NCBI GenBank assembly: GCA_902766785.1
Contig: CACXEO010000003.1
Location: 1 to 62,049, forward strand
DNA length: 62,049 bases
Reading direction: 5' to 3'
From: Oscillospiraceae bacterium
Lineage (GTDB): Bacteria > Bacillota > Clostridia > Oscillospirales > Ruminococcaceae
Shown here: in pieces, positions 18,570 to 27,206 of the stretch
Layout of the letters: each line of letters opens with the position of its first letter
Position numbering within the stretch: position 1 is the stretch's first letter
Notes under the pieces: model-generated
What the model saw: the letters and a program-made list of their open reading frames with translations, nothing else
The model's database searches: none
What the model was told of the DNA's origin: nothing
Program-made: the position numbers and the translations under genes

Positions 18570-18848
18570 TTAAAAGACTTTTGGGACTTCGAAGTAGTTG
18601 TCTTCTTTTTCTTTGGCGTTTTCAAGAATTTGATCCGTTGGGTAAGACGGGGCGGATTCATCCCCGCGGACATCTGCAAAATAAACGCCGGAATCGCGGT
18701 GAATATCCCCCTCAACCGATACTTCTTTAATAGAATCCATAATCCCAATAATGACTTCCATATCCGAGGTAAAACTCTCAAGTTCTTCGTCTGTCAGCGT
18801 TAATTTACTGAGGTTACAAAGGTGCTGAATCAGCTTGACGTCGCCCAT
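18570..18848 (-). CDS. gatC: Asp/Glu-tRNA amidotransferase subunit C
   Basis: Encodes 92 residues with the GatC pattern: LCNLSKLTLTDEELESF, an I-x-x-I-M-D-S-I helix and a C-terminal SYPTDQILENA and YFEVPKV. It links GatA and GatB. Start chosen at 18848 because GGAAGG lies seven bases upstream; the TTG at 18863 lies on that site. First gene of the operon, behind a sigma-A type promoter. Confidence 0.93.
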   Translation of the reverse strand: MGDVKLIQHLCNLSKLTLTDEELESFTSDMEVIIGIMDSIKEVSVEGDIHRDSGVYFADVRGDESAPSYPTDQILENAKEKEDNYFEVPKVF

Positions 18849-18899
18849 TTTTTTACCTTCCAATCACTGGTTCTTGTTATGTCTTTTTGTTATGACAGA

Positions 18900-18928
18900 A
18901 TTATACTACATTTCCTGCACACTTTCAA
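18900..18928 (-). promoter_or_regulatory. promoter of the gatCAB-aspS operon
   Basis: Minus-strand TTGAAA (18923-18928), a 17-base spacer and TATAAT (18900-18905), about 50 bases before the gatC start. Confidence 0.75.
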
Positions 18929-19258
18929 GTGTGAATGTTATACATATTTAAACTTGCAAATTGGCCGTTTTTTATTAAATCGGGCAAACAAGTCAGAAAA
19001 AGCCTTAACACACGGAGATTTTTCCCTAAATTTCGCCTGTACTTTAAACGTGTTTTTTTATTTTTTCACTTGGAACATTATAGCTTTTTTAATATTTTTG
19101 CAAGTTTAAAATAAAAAAATTGCAAAAACTACTTGACAGGAGCGCAAAAACCATGTTATAAATAAATTGCTAAAAGCGCTGTGTTTAGTATATGGCGGTT
19201 GGTCCGCTTCATTCAAACAGCAGGCTTACCTGTGCTTTACTTATAAAGGAGTGAGTAT
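18929..19258. other. AT-rich divergent regulatory region
   Basis: Very AT-rich between two divergent operons. It holds the gatC promoter at one end and the glutamate synthase promoter at 19133-19162 at the other, plus A/T tracts. Transcription from the latter would start near 19170, giving a ~90-base leader with a small GCGG-TTGGT-CCGC hairpin. No known riboswitch recognised. Confidence 0.45.
19133..19162 (+). promoter_or_regulatory. promoter of the glutamate synthase operon
   Basis: TTGACA (19133-19138), an 18-base spacer and TATAAA (19157-19162), with an AAAGGAG ribosome site before the ATG at 19259. Confidence 0.75.
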
Positions 19259-20344
19259 ATGTTGCAGAAAGAAGGCAAGTTCCGGAATCCGTCAGGATGT
19301 GCCATTTCCGGCATGATCCATCGTAGGGGTGAACGGGTGGCGGGAGACAAAATTATAACCTCCATCTCTTATATGCACGACCGCTCCAATGGTTTGGGCG
19401 GCGGGTTTGCGGGTTACGGAATTTATCCCGAATACAAAAACCAGTATGCACTTCATCTATTTTATGATGATGAAGCCGCCAAAAATGAAACCGAACGGTT
19501 TCTGGAACGGCATTTTGATGTTTACGACATCAACAGGGTCCCTACAAGACAGCACCCGCGGATTACAAACCAGCCGCTGATCCTGCGCTACTTTGCGAAT
19601 CCGAAGAAATCGAAAATAGAACAGTCCGCGCTGGATGAGCGGGAATTCGTTGCGCGGTGCGTCATCAATATCAACCATAAAATAAAAGGCGCTTATGTTT
19701 TTTCCAGTGGGAAGAACATGGGCGTATTCAAAGCAGTCGGGTTCCCGGAAGACGTCGGTGAATTCTACTGCCTGGAGCAATACAAGGGTTACTGCTGGAC
19801 AGCGCATGGACGCTATCCGACCAATACGCCCGGCTGGTGGGGCGGCGCCCATCCCTTTGCTCTTCTCGATTACTCCATTGTACATAACGGGGAGATTTCG
19901 TCTTATGACGCCAACCGGCGCTTTATTGAAATGTTCGGCTATAAATGCGACCTCCTGACCGATACTGAGGTCATCACTTATATGATTGATTATCTTAACC
20001 GCAGACAGGGAATCGGCTTTGAGGATATCGCTTCGATTCTCGCCGCTCCATTCTGGAGCGAAATCGAGCGGATGCCGGAGCCGGAGCGGGAAAAGCTCAC
20101 CTATTTCCGAAATGTTTTCTCCAGCATGCTGGTCACCGGCCCTTTCTCAATCCTGCTTGGCTTTGAAGGCGGGCTGATGGCCCTTAACGACCGGCTCAAG
20201 CTCCGCTCTATGGTTGTTGCCGAAAAAGAAGACATCGTATACGTTGCCAGCGAAGAATGCGCCATCCGCGCCGTCTGCCCGGATGCCGAAAATGTCTGGT
20301 CGCCCCGCGGCGGGGAACCGGTCATCGTAACATTGGAGGGATGA
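19259..20344 (+). CDS. glutamate synthase, class II glutamine amidotransferase subunit
   Basis: Encodes 361 residues of the class II (Ntn) amidotransferase fold as a free-standing subunit, as in archaeal and clostridial split glutamate synthases. The nucleophile is probably Cys14 in GCAISG; segments TAHGRYPTN, HNGEISSYDANR and DTEVITYMIDY are the usual glutamine-site motifs. As Cys14 is not at position 2, either a short leader is cut off or the start is misread; the ribosome site AAAGGAG fits 19259. It releases ammonia from glutamine for the FMN subunit encoded next, with a 3-base gap. Confidence 0.9.
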   Translation: MLQKEGKFRNPSGCAISGMIHRRGERVAGDKIITSISYMHDRSNGLGGGFAGYGIYPEYKNQYALHLFYDDEAAKNETERFLERHFDVYDINRVPTRQHPRITNQPLILRYFANPKKSKIEQSALDEREFVARCVININHKIKGAYVFSSGKNMGVFKAVGFPEDVGEFYCLEQYKGYCWTAHGRYPTNTPGWWGGAHPFALLDYSIVHNGEISSYDANRRFIEMFGYKCDLLTDTEVITYMIDYLNRRQGIGFEDIASILAAPFWSEIERMPEPEREKLTYFRNVFSSMLVTGPFSILLGFEGGLMALNDRLKLRSMVVAEKEDIVYVASEECAIRAVCPDAENVWSPRGGEPVIVTLEG

Positions 20345-20347
20345 GCC

Positions 20348-21853
20348 ATGCCAGTTCGTTATATCTATCCGGGTTACGAAGTAATCCGGAACGAAAACAG
20401 ATGTATCCGCTGCCGGGTCTGCGAGCGCCAGTGCGCCAACGAAGTGCATCATTATGACAGCGACCTCGACAGGATGGCTGCGGACGAGTCGAAATGTGTC
20501 AACTGCCACCGCTGTGTTTCACTCTGCCCGACCCGGGCTTTGAAAATTGTCAAGACCGACCACGGCTTCCGCGAGAACGCCAACTGGAGCAAGGATTTGA
20601 TCTACGATATCTACCGCCAGGCGGAATCGGGCGGCGTCCTTCTCTCGAGCATGGGGAACCCCAAGCCCTTTCCGGTATACTGGGACAAAATCCTGATTAA
20701 CGCAAGCCAGGTCACCAACCCTTCTATCGACCCGCTCCGCGAGCCGATGGAAACCAAAGTAATTTTGGGCAAAAAAACGGAAAAGATTCAGTTTAACGAA
20801 GACGGGAGCGTCAATACAAAAACCGATCCGCAGATCACCCTTGCCACGCCGATTATGTTCTCGGCGATGTCCTACGGCTCGATCAGCAAAAACGCCCATG
20901 AAAGCCTGGCACGAGCAGCGGCTGAGCTCGGCATTCTGTACAACACCGGTGAGGGCGGCTTACATAAGGATTTTTACCAGTACGGCCCCAACACCATTGT
21001 ACAGGTCGCTTCCGGGCGGTTCGGCGTTCATTCCGACTATCTCAACGCCGGCGCGGCGGTGGAAATCAAGATGGGGCAGGGCGCGAAGCCGGGGATCGGC
21101 GGACATCTGCCGGGTGAAAAGATTGGTGAAGATGTCTCCCAAACCCGGATGATCCCGATGGGAACCGACGCGATCTCCCCCGCTCCGCATCACGACATTT
21201 ATTCGATTGAGGATTTAAGGCAGCTGGTCTTTTCTCTAAAGGAAGCGACCAACTATACAAAGCCGGTCATCGTCAAGATCGCGGCCGTCCACAACGTCGC
21301 CGCCATCGCCTCGGGCATCGCCCGTTCCGGCGCGGATATCATCGCCATCGACGGGTTCCGCGGCGGTACCGGCGCGGCGCCGACCCGGATCCGGGACAAT
21401 GTTGGCATCCCGATTGAGCTCGCCCTTGCGGCGGTTGATTCCCGTCTGCGGGAGGAGGGTATCCGCAACAATGTTTCCGTTGTAGTCGGGGGAAGCGTAC
21501 GCTGTAGCGCCGACGTCGTCAAGGCGATCGCCCTCGGCGCAGACGCCGTCTACATCGGCACCGCCGCCGTCATGGCGCTTGGGTGCCATCTCTGCCGGAG
21601 CTGCCACGCGGGCAAATGCAACTGGGGCATTGCGACTCAGCGCCCGGACCTGGTTAAACGGCTCAACCCGAACGTTGGCTACCAGAGGTTAATCAACCTC
21701 GTCCACGCCTGGGATCATGAAATCAAAGAGATGATGGGCGGCATGGGGATCAACTCAGTCGAAGCGCTCCGGGGCAACCGGCTGATGCTCCGCGGCGTGG
21801 GACTCAACGACCGCGAGCTTTCCATCCTCGGCATCAAGCACGCTGGAGAATAG
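20348..21853 (+). CDS. glutamate synthase, FMN-binding large subunit with ferredoxin domain
   Basis: Encodes 501 residues. The N-terminal ~70 carry two [4Fe-4S] motifs (CIRCRVCERQC and CVNCHRCVSLCP). The rest is the FMN-binding alpha/beta barrel of GltB: SAMSYGSISKNAHE, GEGGLHKDFY, KPGIGGHLPG, DGFRGGTGAAP, then a GADAVYIGTAA phosphate site and a CHLCRSCHAGKCNWG cluster motif. It combines 2-oxoglutarate and ammonia to glutamate, with electrons reaching FMN through the clusters. It replaces part of the fused bacterial GltB. Confidence 0.93.
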   Translation: MPVRYIYPGYEVIRNENRCIRCRVCERQCANEVHHYDSDLDRMAADESKCVNCHRCVSLCPTRALKIVKTDHGFRENANWSKDLIYDIYRQAESGGVLLSSMGNPKPFPVYWDKILINASQVTNPSIDPLREPMETKVILGKKTEKIQFNEDGSVNTKTDPQITLATPIMFSAMSYGSISKNAHESLARAAAELGILYNTGEGGLHKDFYQYGPNTIVQVASGRFGVHSDYLNAGAAVEIKMGQGAKPGIGGHLPGEKIGEDVSQTRMIPMGTDAISPAPHHDIYSIEDLRQLVFSLKEATNYTKPVIVKIAAVHNVAAIASGIARSGADIIAIDGFRGGTGAAPTRIRDNVGIPIELALAAVDSRLREEGIRNNVSVVVGGSVRCSADVVKAIALGADAVYIGTAAVMALGCHLCRSCHAGKCNWGIATQRPDLVKRLNPNVGYQRLINLVHAWDHEIKEMMGGMGINSVEALRGNRLMLRGVGLNDRELSILGIKHAGE

Positions 21854-21865
21854 GAGGACGGCAGA

Positions 21866-22300
21866 ATGAAACGGGTATATGTAAATGAAGACTGGTGCCT
21901 CGGCTGCCACCTCTGCGAATATTACTGCGGCCTTTCAAACAGCGGCATGGCCGACATGGTCAAAGCCTTCAGCGGAGAGAAGAAACCCCTTCCCCGGATC
22001 AGGATTGAAGAGGGCGACGGGATCAACTTTGCGGTCCAGTGCCGCCACTGTGAAAGTCCTTTCTGCGTCAAGGGATGTATCACCGGCGCGCTGTCGGTGA
22101 ACCAAGACGGAATTATCAGCATTGATGAATCCCGCTGCGTTGGCTGCTACACCTGTGTTCTGTCATGTCCTTTCGGCTGCATTGTCACAAGCGAGGACGA
22201 AAAGGCAGTAAAAAAGTGCGACCTCTGCCTGAAAAACGGCGGCGAGCCCGCCTGTGTCAAAGGATGTCCCAACAGAGCCATTGTATTTGAAGAAAGGTAG
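21866..22300 (+). CDS. 4Fe-4S ferredoxin-type electron-transfer subunit
   Basis: Encodes 144 residues with four cysteine clusters of the HycB/CooF type: CLGCHLCEYYC, CRHCESPFCVKGC, CVGCYTCVLSCP and CDLCLKNGGEPACVKGCP. It should hold up to four [4Fe-4S] centres and pass electrons between the FAD oxidoreductase of the next gene and the glutamate synthase subunit before it. 12 bases separate it from the preceding gene, within the operon. Confidence 0.88.
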   Translation: MKRVYVNEDWCLGCHLCEYYCGLSNSGMADMVKAFSGEKKPLPRIRIEEGDGINFAVQCRHCESPFCVKGCITGALSVNQDGIISIDESRCVGCYTCVLSCPFGCIVTSEDEKAVKKCDLCLKNGGEPACVKGCPNRAIVFEER

Positions 22301-22309
22301 GATTTCACC

Positions 22310-23548
22310 ATGAACTATGTGATCATCGGCAATTCTGCCGCGGCTATAGGCGCTGTTTCCGGAATCCGCGCCATTGATAAAGCCGGAGCCATCACCGTTA
22401 TTTCCGACGAACCGTACCACACCTATTCCCGCCCGCTGATCTCTTACTGGCTCCAGGGAAAGGTAACGGACGAAAAAATATATTACCGGGAGCCGGACTT
22501 TTATGAAAAGAACTGCTGTTCTGCCATTTTGGGAAAGAAAGTAACGGCAATCCACCCGGATAAAAAAGAACTTTCACTGGATGACGGGGATAAAATCTCT
22601 TACGACAGGCTGCTGGTTGCCACCGGTTCCTCCCCTTTTGTCCCGCCAATGAAAGGGCTTGAGAGCGTCAAAAACCAGAGCACCTTTATGTCCTATGACG
22701 ACGCCAAAAAAGTGAAATCGATGGTCACCCCGAATTCCAGGGTACTGATTATCGGCGCGGGCCTGATCGGCCTGAAGGCCGCCGAAGCGCTGGAAGGAAA
22801 ATGCGCCGAGATGACCATCATTGACCTGGCGGACCGGATTCTCCCCAGCATCCTCGACCTGGAGGGGTCTGCCATCATGCAGAAACACATTGAAAGCCGG
22901 GGGGCGAAATTCGTCCTGAACCAGTCGGTCGCAGAATTTAGCGGGAATCAGGCCACCCTCAAAAACGGCGATATTCTCAACTTTGATGTTCTCATCGTAG
23001 CGGTAGGCGTCCGGCCGAATACCGCGCTGGTTTCCGAAGCGGGCGGCAAAGTTGACCGCGGCATCCTCACCGACAATCGTCAGCGCACCTCCTTAAAGGA
23101 TATTTACGCGGCGGGTGACTGCACCGTCAGCCACGATATTTCAAGCGGTTCAGACCGGATTCTCGCCCTTCTTCCCAATGCTTATATGCAGGGAGAGGTT
23201 GCCGGCTGCAATATGGGAAAGGCGGACTCCGCAGTTTATAACAAGGCGATTCCAATGAACGCCATCGGCTTTTTCGGGCTGCACATCATCACCGCCGGGA
23301 CCTATCAGGGCGAGTGCTACTCTCGTCAGACCGAAACCGGATATAAAAAGCTGTTCTATCAGGATAATCTGCTGAAAGGGTTCATCCTGATTGGCGACGT
23401 CAACCGCGCCGGGATTTATACCTCGATGATTAAGGAGCAGACCCCGCTTGATTCCGTCAACCGGGAAATGCTGTTTGAAAATCCCGTGCTGATGGCGTTC
23501 GGAAAACCCTACCGCCTGGAAAAGCTGGGCGGCATCAAAGGCGAATAA
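22310..23548 (+). CDS. NAD(P)/FAD-dependent oxidoreductase
   Basis: Encodes 412 residues of the pyridine-nucleotide disulfide oxidoreductase family (rubredoxin-reductase/NirB-like). FAD-binding GNSAAAIGA near residue 7, NAD-binding GAGLIGLKAAEAL near residue 150, and the second FAD site IYAAGDCT near residue 265. There is no redox CxxxxC, so it is not a thioredoxin-type enzyme. In this operon it likely supplies electrons from NAD(P)H to glutamate synthase, the role of GltD. Specificity for NADH or NADPH cannot be told. Confidence 0.88.
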   Translation: MNYVIIGNSAAAIGAVSGIRAIDKAGAITVISDEPYHTYSRPLISYWLQGKVTDEKIYYREPDFYEKNCCSAILGKKVTAIHPDKKELSLDDGDKISYDRLLVATGSSPFVPPMKGLESVKNQSTFMSYDDAKKVKSMVTPNSRVLIIGAGLIGLKAAEALEGKCAEMTIIDLADRILPSILDLEGSAIMQKHIESRGAKFVLNQSVAEFSGNQATLKNGDILNFDVLIVAVGVRPNTALVSEAGGKVDRGILTDNRQRTSLKDIYAAGDCTVSHDISSGSDRILALLPNAYMQGEVAGCNMGKADSAVYNKAIPMNAIGFFGLHIITAGTYQGECYSRQTETGYKKLFYQDNLLKGFILIGDVNRAGIYTSMIKEQTPLDSVNREMLFENPVLMAFGKPYRLEKLGGIKGE

Positions 23549-23561
23549 GGGAGGGGCTTTC

Positions 23562-24284
23562 ATGAAAATAGACGCGACAGGTCTCCACTTCAAGATGCTC
23601 AATCAGATGATTAAGGAAAGCGGAGAGAATGAAATAGAAGTTCAGAGCCTTCTCGGCCAGCGGTACATCGGCGCCGGGATGGAACCCGGGAAAACGCTGA
23701 CGCTCTGCGGTACGCCGGGGAACACGCTGGGCGCTTATTTAAAAGACAGCACGATTATTGTCTACGGGAACGCACAGGATGCAACCGGAGACACTATGGA
23801 CACCGGGAGGATTGTCGTTCACGGCAATTCCGGCGACACGACCGGCTACGCGATGCGGGGCGGCGAAATTTATATTAAAGGAAACGCGGGGTACCGGGTC
23901 GGCATCCATATGAAGGCATACGAAGAACACTTCCCGATTATTGTCATCGGCGGGAAAGCGGGGGATTTCCTCGGCGAATATCAGGCTGGGGGAATCGTTA
24001 TCGTTCTCGGTATCGGCTGTGAAGGCGTACCGGTCGGCAGATACTGCGGCACTGGGATGCACGGCGGAAGTATTTTTATCCGGAGTGAAGAGCCGCCGGA
24101 AAACCTGCCCGCGCAGGTCACCTGCACCGAATGCACAAACGAAGACTTAAAGCAGATCGAACCGTATGTTTCCGAATACGCAGCTTACTTTGACAAAGAC
24201 GCCAAAGAACTTCTGCGGTCTAAATTTTACAAACTGCTGCCCAACTCAAACAACCCTTACCGGCAGTTATACGTACAGAATTAA
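23562..24284 (+). CDS. glutamate synthase, GXGXG (GltB C-terminal) subunit
   Basis: Encodes 240 residues of the GXGXG beta-helix, a separate chain equal to the C-terminal domain of GltB. Repeated glycine motifs such as GNAQDATGDTMDTG, GNSGDTTGYAMRGG and GNAGYRVGIH form the helix turns; CTGMHGGSIFIR follows. A structural subunit that holds the amidotransferase and synthase parts together in the three-chain enzyme. The GGGAGG ribosome site is strong. Confidence 0.9.
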   Translation: MKIDATGLHFKMLNQMIKESGENEIEVQSLLGQRYIGAGMEPGKTLTLCGTPGNTLGAYLKDSTIIVYGNAQDATGDTMDTGRIVVHGNSGDTTGYAMRGGEIYIKGNAGYRVGIHMKAYEEHFPIIVIGGKAGDFLGEYQAGGIVIVLGIGCEGVPVGRYCGTGMHGGSIFIRSEEPPENLPAQVTCTECTNEDLKQIEPYVSEYAAYFDKDAKELLRSKFYKLLPNSNNPYRQLYVQN

Positions 24285-24308
24285 AAGGCACCCAAGGAGG
24301 TCAGAACC

Positions 24309-24890
24309 ATGCTGAACTTATTAATCATCTGCCGCGGCGGTGAAATGCTGACCGCACTTCAGGACTCGGCAAACGCACTGACCACTCCTGCAGCAACTAC
24401 CATTTTCCACTCCGCGGCCGATACGCTCTGCTATTTCGCCGCGGACAGCGTTCCCGCATACGACATGGCTATCATCAACGCCCCTCTTCCCGATGAATAC
24501 GGCAACGAACTTGCGAGAAAACTTTACGATTCCTTTGGTATTCCCTCTGTTTTGCTTACACCGGCTGAATACTTGGAAGAAATTGAACGGTATTTCGAAG
24601 GGATCCCCTGCTTTCCCCTGGCAAAACCAATTGGAAAAAGCACACTGTCCCAAGGGATCCAGCTCGCGTGCGGCGCTTTCCGACAAATATCCCGCCTCAA
24701 CACTGAAAATGAAGCCCTTCAGAAAAAAATGGAGGACTTTAAAGTAATAGACCGTGCGAAATGCACCCTGGTCGGAATTCTGAAAATGAACGAACAACAG
24801 GCGCACCGCTACATTCAGAAGCAGGCGATGGACCAGCGGGTGAAGCCCCGCGTCATCGCTGACGGTATTCTGAAAACCTATGAATTTTAG
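24309..24890 (+). CDS. ANTAR-domain regulator with degenerate receiver
   Basis: Encodes 193 residues. Residues 1-120 follow a response-regulator receiver, but the phosphoacceptor position reads IINAPLPDE, with Asn57 where Asp is expected. A coiled segment (~125-145) leads to an ANTAR domain (VIDRAKCTLVGILKMNEQQA, then AMDQR and VIADGIL). ANTAR proteins bind paired-hairpin RNAs and prevent transcription termination, often at nitrogen genes. Its place behind the glutamate synthase genes, close to glnA-glnK-amtB, suggests control of nitrogen assimilation. Without the Asp, its signal is probably not phosphorylation. Confidence 0.88.
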   Translation: MLNLLIICRGGEMLTALQDSANALTTPAATTIFHSAADTLCYFAADSVPAYDMAIINAPLPDEYGNELARKLYDSFGIPSVLLTPAEYLEEIERYFEGIPCFPLAKPIGKSTLSQGIQLACGAFRQISRLNTENEALQKKMEDFKVIDRAKCTLVGILKMNEQQAHRYIQKQAMDQRVKPRVIADGILKTYEF

Positions 24891-24904
24891 AATGGATTTT
24901 ACCG

Positions 24905-25750
24905 ATGAAGTTACATTTTACAAAAATGCACGGAGCAGGAAACGACTACATCTATGTAAACTGCTTCGTCGAAAACATCCCCGAACCCGAACAGGTTGCA
25001 AAAATTGTAAGCGACCGCCACTTCGGAATTGGTTCCGACGGACTGGTGCTGATAATGCCCTCCGATACCGCGGATGTACGGATGCGGATGTTCAATGCCG
25101 ACGGCTCCGAGGGAAAAATGTGTGGGAACGCTTCCCGCTGCGTTGGAAAATACGTCTATGAAAACGGCCTTGTCCGCAAAACGGAAATTACGATGGAAAC
25201 CCTCAGTGGGATCAAACGGCTCTTTCTGGAAGTTGAAAACGATAAGGTCAAATCGGTGACAGTGGATATGGGACGCCCTGTGCTGACCCCCTCTCTGATT
25301 CCTGTTCTGGGAAACGGGGACAGTTTTATTGGCCAGCCGGTGATGGTAAACGACATCTGCTACCGGATGACCGCCGTTTCAATGGGGAATCCGCACAGCG
25401 TAATTTTCTGCGGCGAGGTTGCATTCCTCCCCCTCGCGGAGATGGGGCCGGATTTTGAAAATCTGCCGATCTTCCCCGAACGGGTAAACACCGAGTTTGT
25501 CCGCGTGATCGACCAGAAGATGCTGGAAATGCGGGTCTGGGAACGTGGATCCGGTGAGACGCTCGCCTGCGGAACCGGCGCCTGTGCCAGTGCGGTTGCC
25601 GCCGTTTTAAACGGTTACTGCAAACAAGGCGAGGAAATTACCGTCAAACTTTTAGGCGGCGAACTGAAGATCACCTATACAACCGAGGGGCGGGTCATGA
25701 TGCGCGGCAGCGCCACCCATGTTTTTGACGGCGTTATCAATCTTGCTTAA
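24905..25750 (+). CDS. dapF: diaminopimelate epimerase
   Basis: Encodes 281 residues. The N-terminal FTKMHGAGNDYIYVN, NADGSEGKMCGNASRC with the first catalytic Cys, and ERGSGETLACGTGACASA with the second are the DapF signatures. It converts LL- to meso-diaminopimelate for peptidoglycan and lysine. The start is 15 bases after the ANTAR gene with a weak ribosome site; dapL follows 20 bases later, so the last two steps of the aminotransferase pathway are co-encoded. Confidence 0.96.
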   Translation: MKLHFTKMHGAGNDYIYVNCFVENIPEPEQVAKIVSDRHFGIGSDGLVLIMPSDTADVRMRMFNADGSEGKMCGNASRCVGKYVYENGLVRKTEITMETLSGIKRLFLEVENDKVKSVTVDMGRPVLTPSLIPVLGNGDSFIGQPVMVNDICYRMTAVSMGNPHSVIFCGEVAFLPLAEMGPDFENLPIFPERVNTEFVRVIDQKMLEMRVWERGSGETLACGTGACASAVAAVLNGYCKQGEEITVKLLGGELKITYTTEGRVMMRGSATHVFDGVINLA

Positions 25751-25770
25751 AATGGAGGGACAATATCTGT

Positions 25771-26964
25771 ATGGCTGAAATCAACGGGAATTTTCTGAAT
25801 ATGAAAGAAAGCTATCTCTTCTCCGACATTGCCAAAAAGGTGGCCGCTTACCAGGAAGCGCACCCTGAAAAACGGGTGATCCGCCTTGGAATTGGCGACG
25901 TCACGCTGCCGCTGACCCCCTCTGTCACCGCTGCAATGCACGCGGCGGTGGATGAAATGGGTAAGGCGGAATCATTCCACGGCTATGGCCCGGAACAGGG
26001 CTACGGTTTCCTTCACCACGATATCGCCTCCTATTACCAGCGCCGCGGCGTTGCGCTTGTCGCCGATGAAATCTTTGTCAGCGACGGTGCGAAAAGCGAC
26101 ATCGGAAATATCACCGACCTTTTTTCTGCGGAGAATACGGTGTTAATCCCAGACCCGGTCTATCCGGTCTACGTTGACACCAACATCATGGATGGACGTA
26201 GGATTGTCTACCTGAACGCAGACGAGTCCAACGAATTCTTGCCAATGCCGCCCGCCGACATCAAAGCAGACCTGATCTATCTCTGTTCCCCGAACAACCC
26301 GACCGGGGCGGTTTACTCCAAAGATCAGCTCAAAACCTGGGTGGATTACGCGCTGGACTGCGGCGCGGTCATCCTCTTTGACGCGGCGTACGAGGCCTAT
26401 ATTGCCGATCCCTCCCTTCCCCACAGTATTTATGAAATTAGCGGCGCAAAAAAATGCGCGGTTGAATTTTGTTCCCTTTCAAAGACCGCGGGCTTTACCG
26501 GCACCCGTCTGGGTTATACCGTCGTTCCTCACAAGCTGATTCTGAAGTACGGCGGACAAGAGGTTTCTCTCAACCGCCTCTGGCTTCGCCGTCAGACCAC
26601 CAAATTCAACGGCGTTCCCTATATCATCCAGAGGGGCGCTCAGGCCGTTTTCTCCCCGGAAGGGCAGAGAGAAACGCAGGAGCTGGTCGCCTACTATATG
26701 AAAAACGCCTCTGTCATTGCAGAAGCGCTTTCGGCAAAGGGAATTCCCTATTTTGGCGGGATCAACTCCCCTTACATCTGGATGAAATGCCCGGAAGGAT
26801 TGAAATCGTGGGAGTTTTTTGACGAGCTCCTGAACCGGTGCAGCGTTGTCGGCACCCCCGGCGCGGGCTTTGGCGCGAACGGGGAAGACTTCTTCCGTCT
26901 AACTTCCTTCGGAAATCGTGAGGACACACGGGAAGCAATGGAACGTTTTTCCAAAACATTTTAG
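25771..26964 (+). CDS. dapL: LL-diaminopimelate aminotransferase
   Basis: Encodes 397 residues of the PLP fold-type I aminotransferases. MAEINGNFLNMKESYLFSDI at the N terminus, RLGIGDVTLPL, SPNNPTGAVY and SLSKTAGFTGTRLGY (with the PLP Lys) are typical of DapL. It makes LL-diaminopimelate from tetrahydrodipicolinate and glutamate in one step. The glutamate donor links it to the glutamate synthase upstream. GGAGGG ribosome site; a terminator follows. Confidence 0.95.
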   Translation: MAEINGNFLNMKESYLFSDIAKKVAAYQEAHPEKRVIRLGIGDVTLPLTPSVTAAMHAAVDEMGKAESFHGYGPEQGYGFLHHDIASYYQRRGVALVADEIFVSDGAKSDIGNITDLFSAENTVLIPDPVYPVYVDTNIMDGRRIVYLNADESNEFLPMPPADIKADLIYLCSPNNPTGAVYSKDQLKTWVDYALDCGAVILFDAAYEAYIADPSLPHSIYEISGAKKCAVEFCSLSKTAGFTGTRLGYTVVPHKLILKYGGQEVSLNRLWLRRQTTKFNGVPYIIQRGAQAVFSPEGQRETQELVAYYMKNASVIAEALSAKGIPYFGGINSPYIWMKCPEGLKSWEFFDELLNRCSVVGTPGAGFGANGEDFFRLTSFGNREDTREAMERFSKTF

Positions 26965-26994
26965 CCTAAATTTTTCCGCCAACTCCAAAGCCAC

Positions 26995-27035
26995 AAAAAT
27001 GGGCCGCCTTGCTAATAACAAAGCGGCCCATTTTT
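26995..27035 (+). terminator. terminator after dapL
   Basis: AAAAATGGGCCGC and GCGGCCCATTTTT pair around a 15-base loop, followed by ATC. It ends the glutamate synthase-dapL group. Confidence 0.85.
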
Positions 27036-27206
27036 ATCTTATGTTCCCCACCAAAAACGTCATAGCACTTAAAAAGGTAAACCATGCACTTTACCGTCAC
27101 AAAAGCGGCAGAGAATACTTTCCATGCTCCCCTGGAAAAAGCTTTTGGTTTTCTTTCTATCTCAAACATGTTATGATAAATAAAAACACAAACGCAGGGG
27201 GCGGAC

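Noticed and set aside
19170-19258. riboswitch in the glutamate synthase leader
   Set aside because: Only short hairpins such as GCGG-TTGGT-CCGC are present; no known glutamine or other aptamer motif could be recognised.
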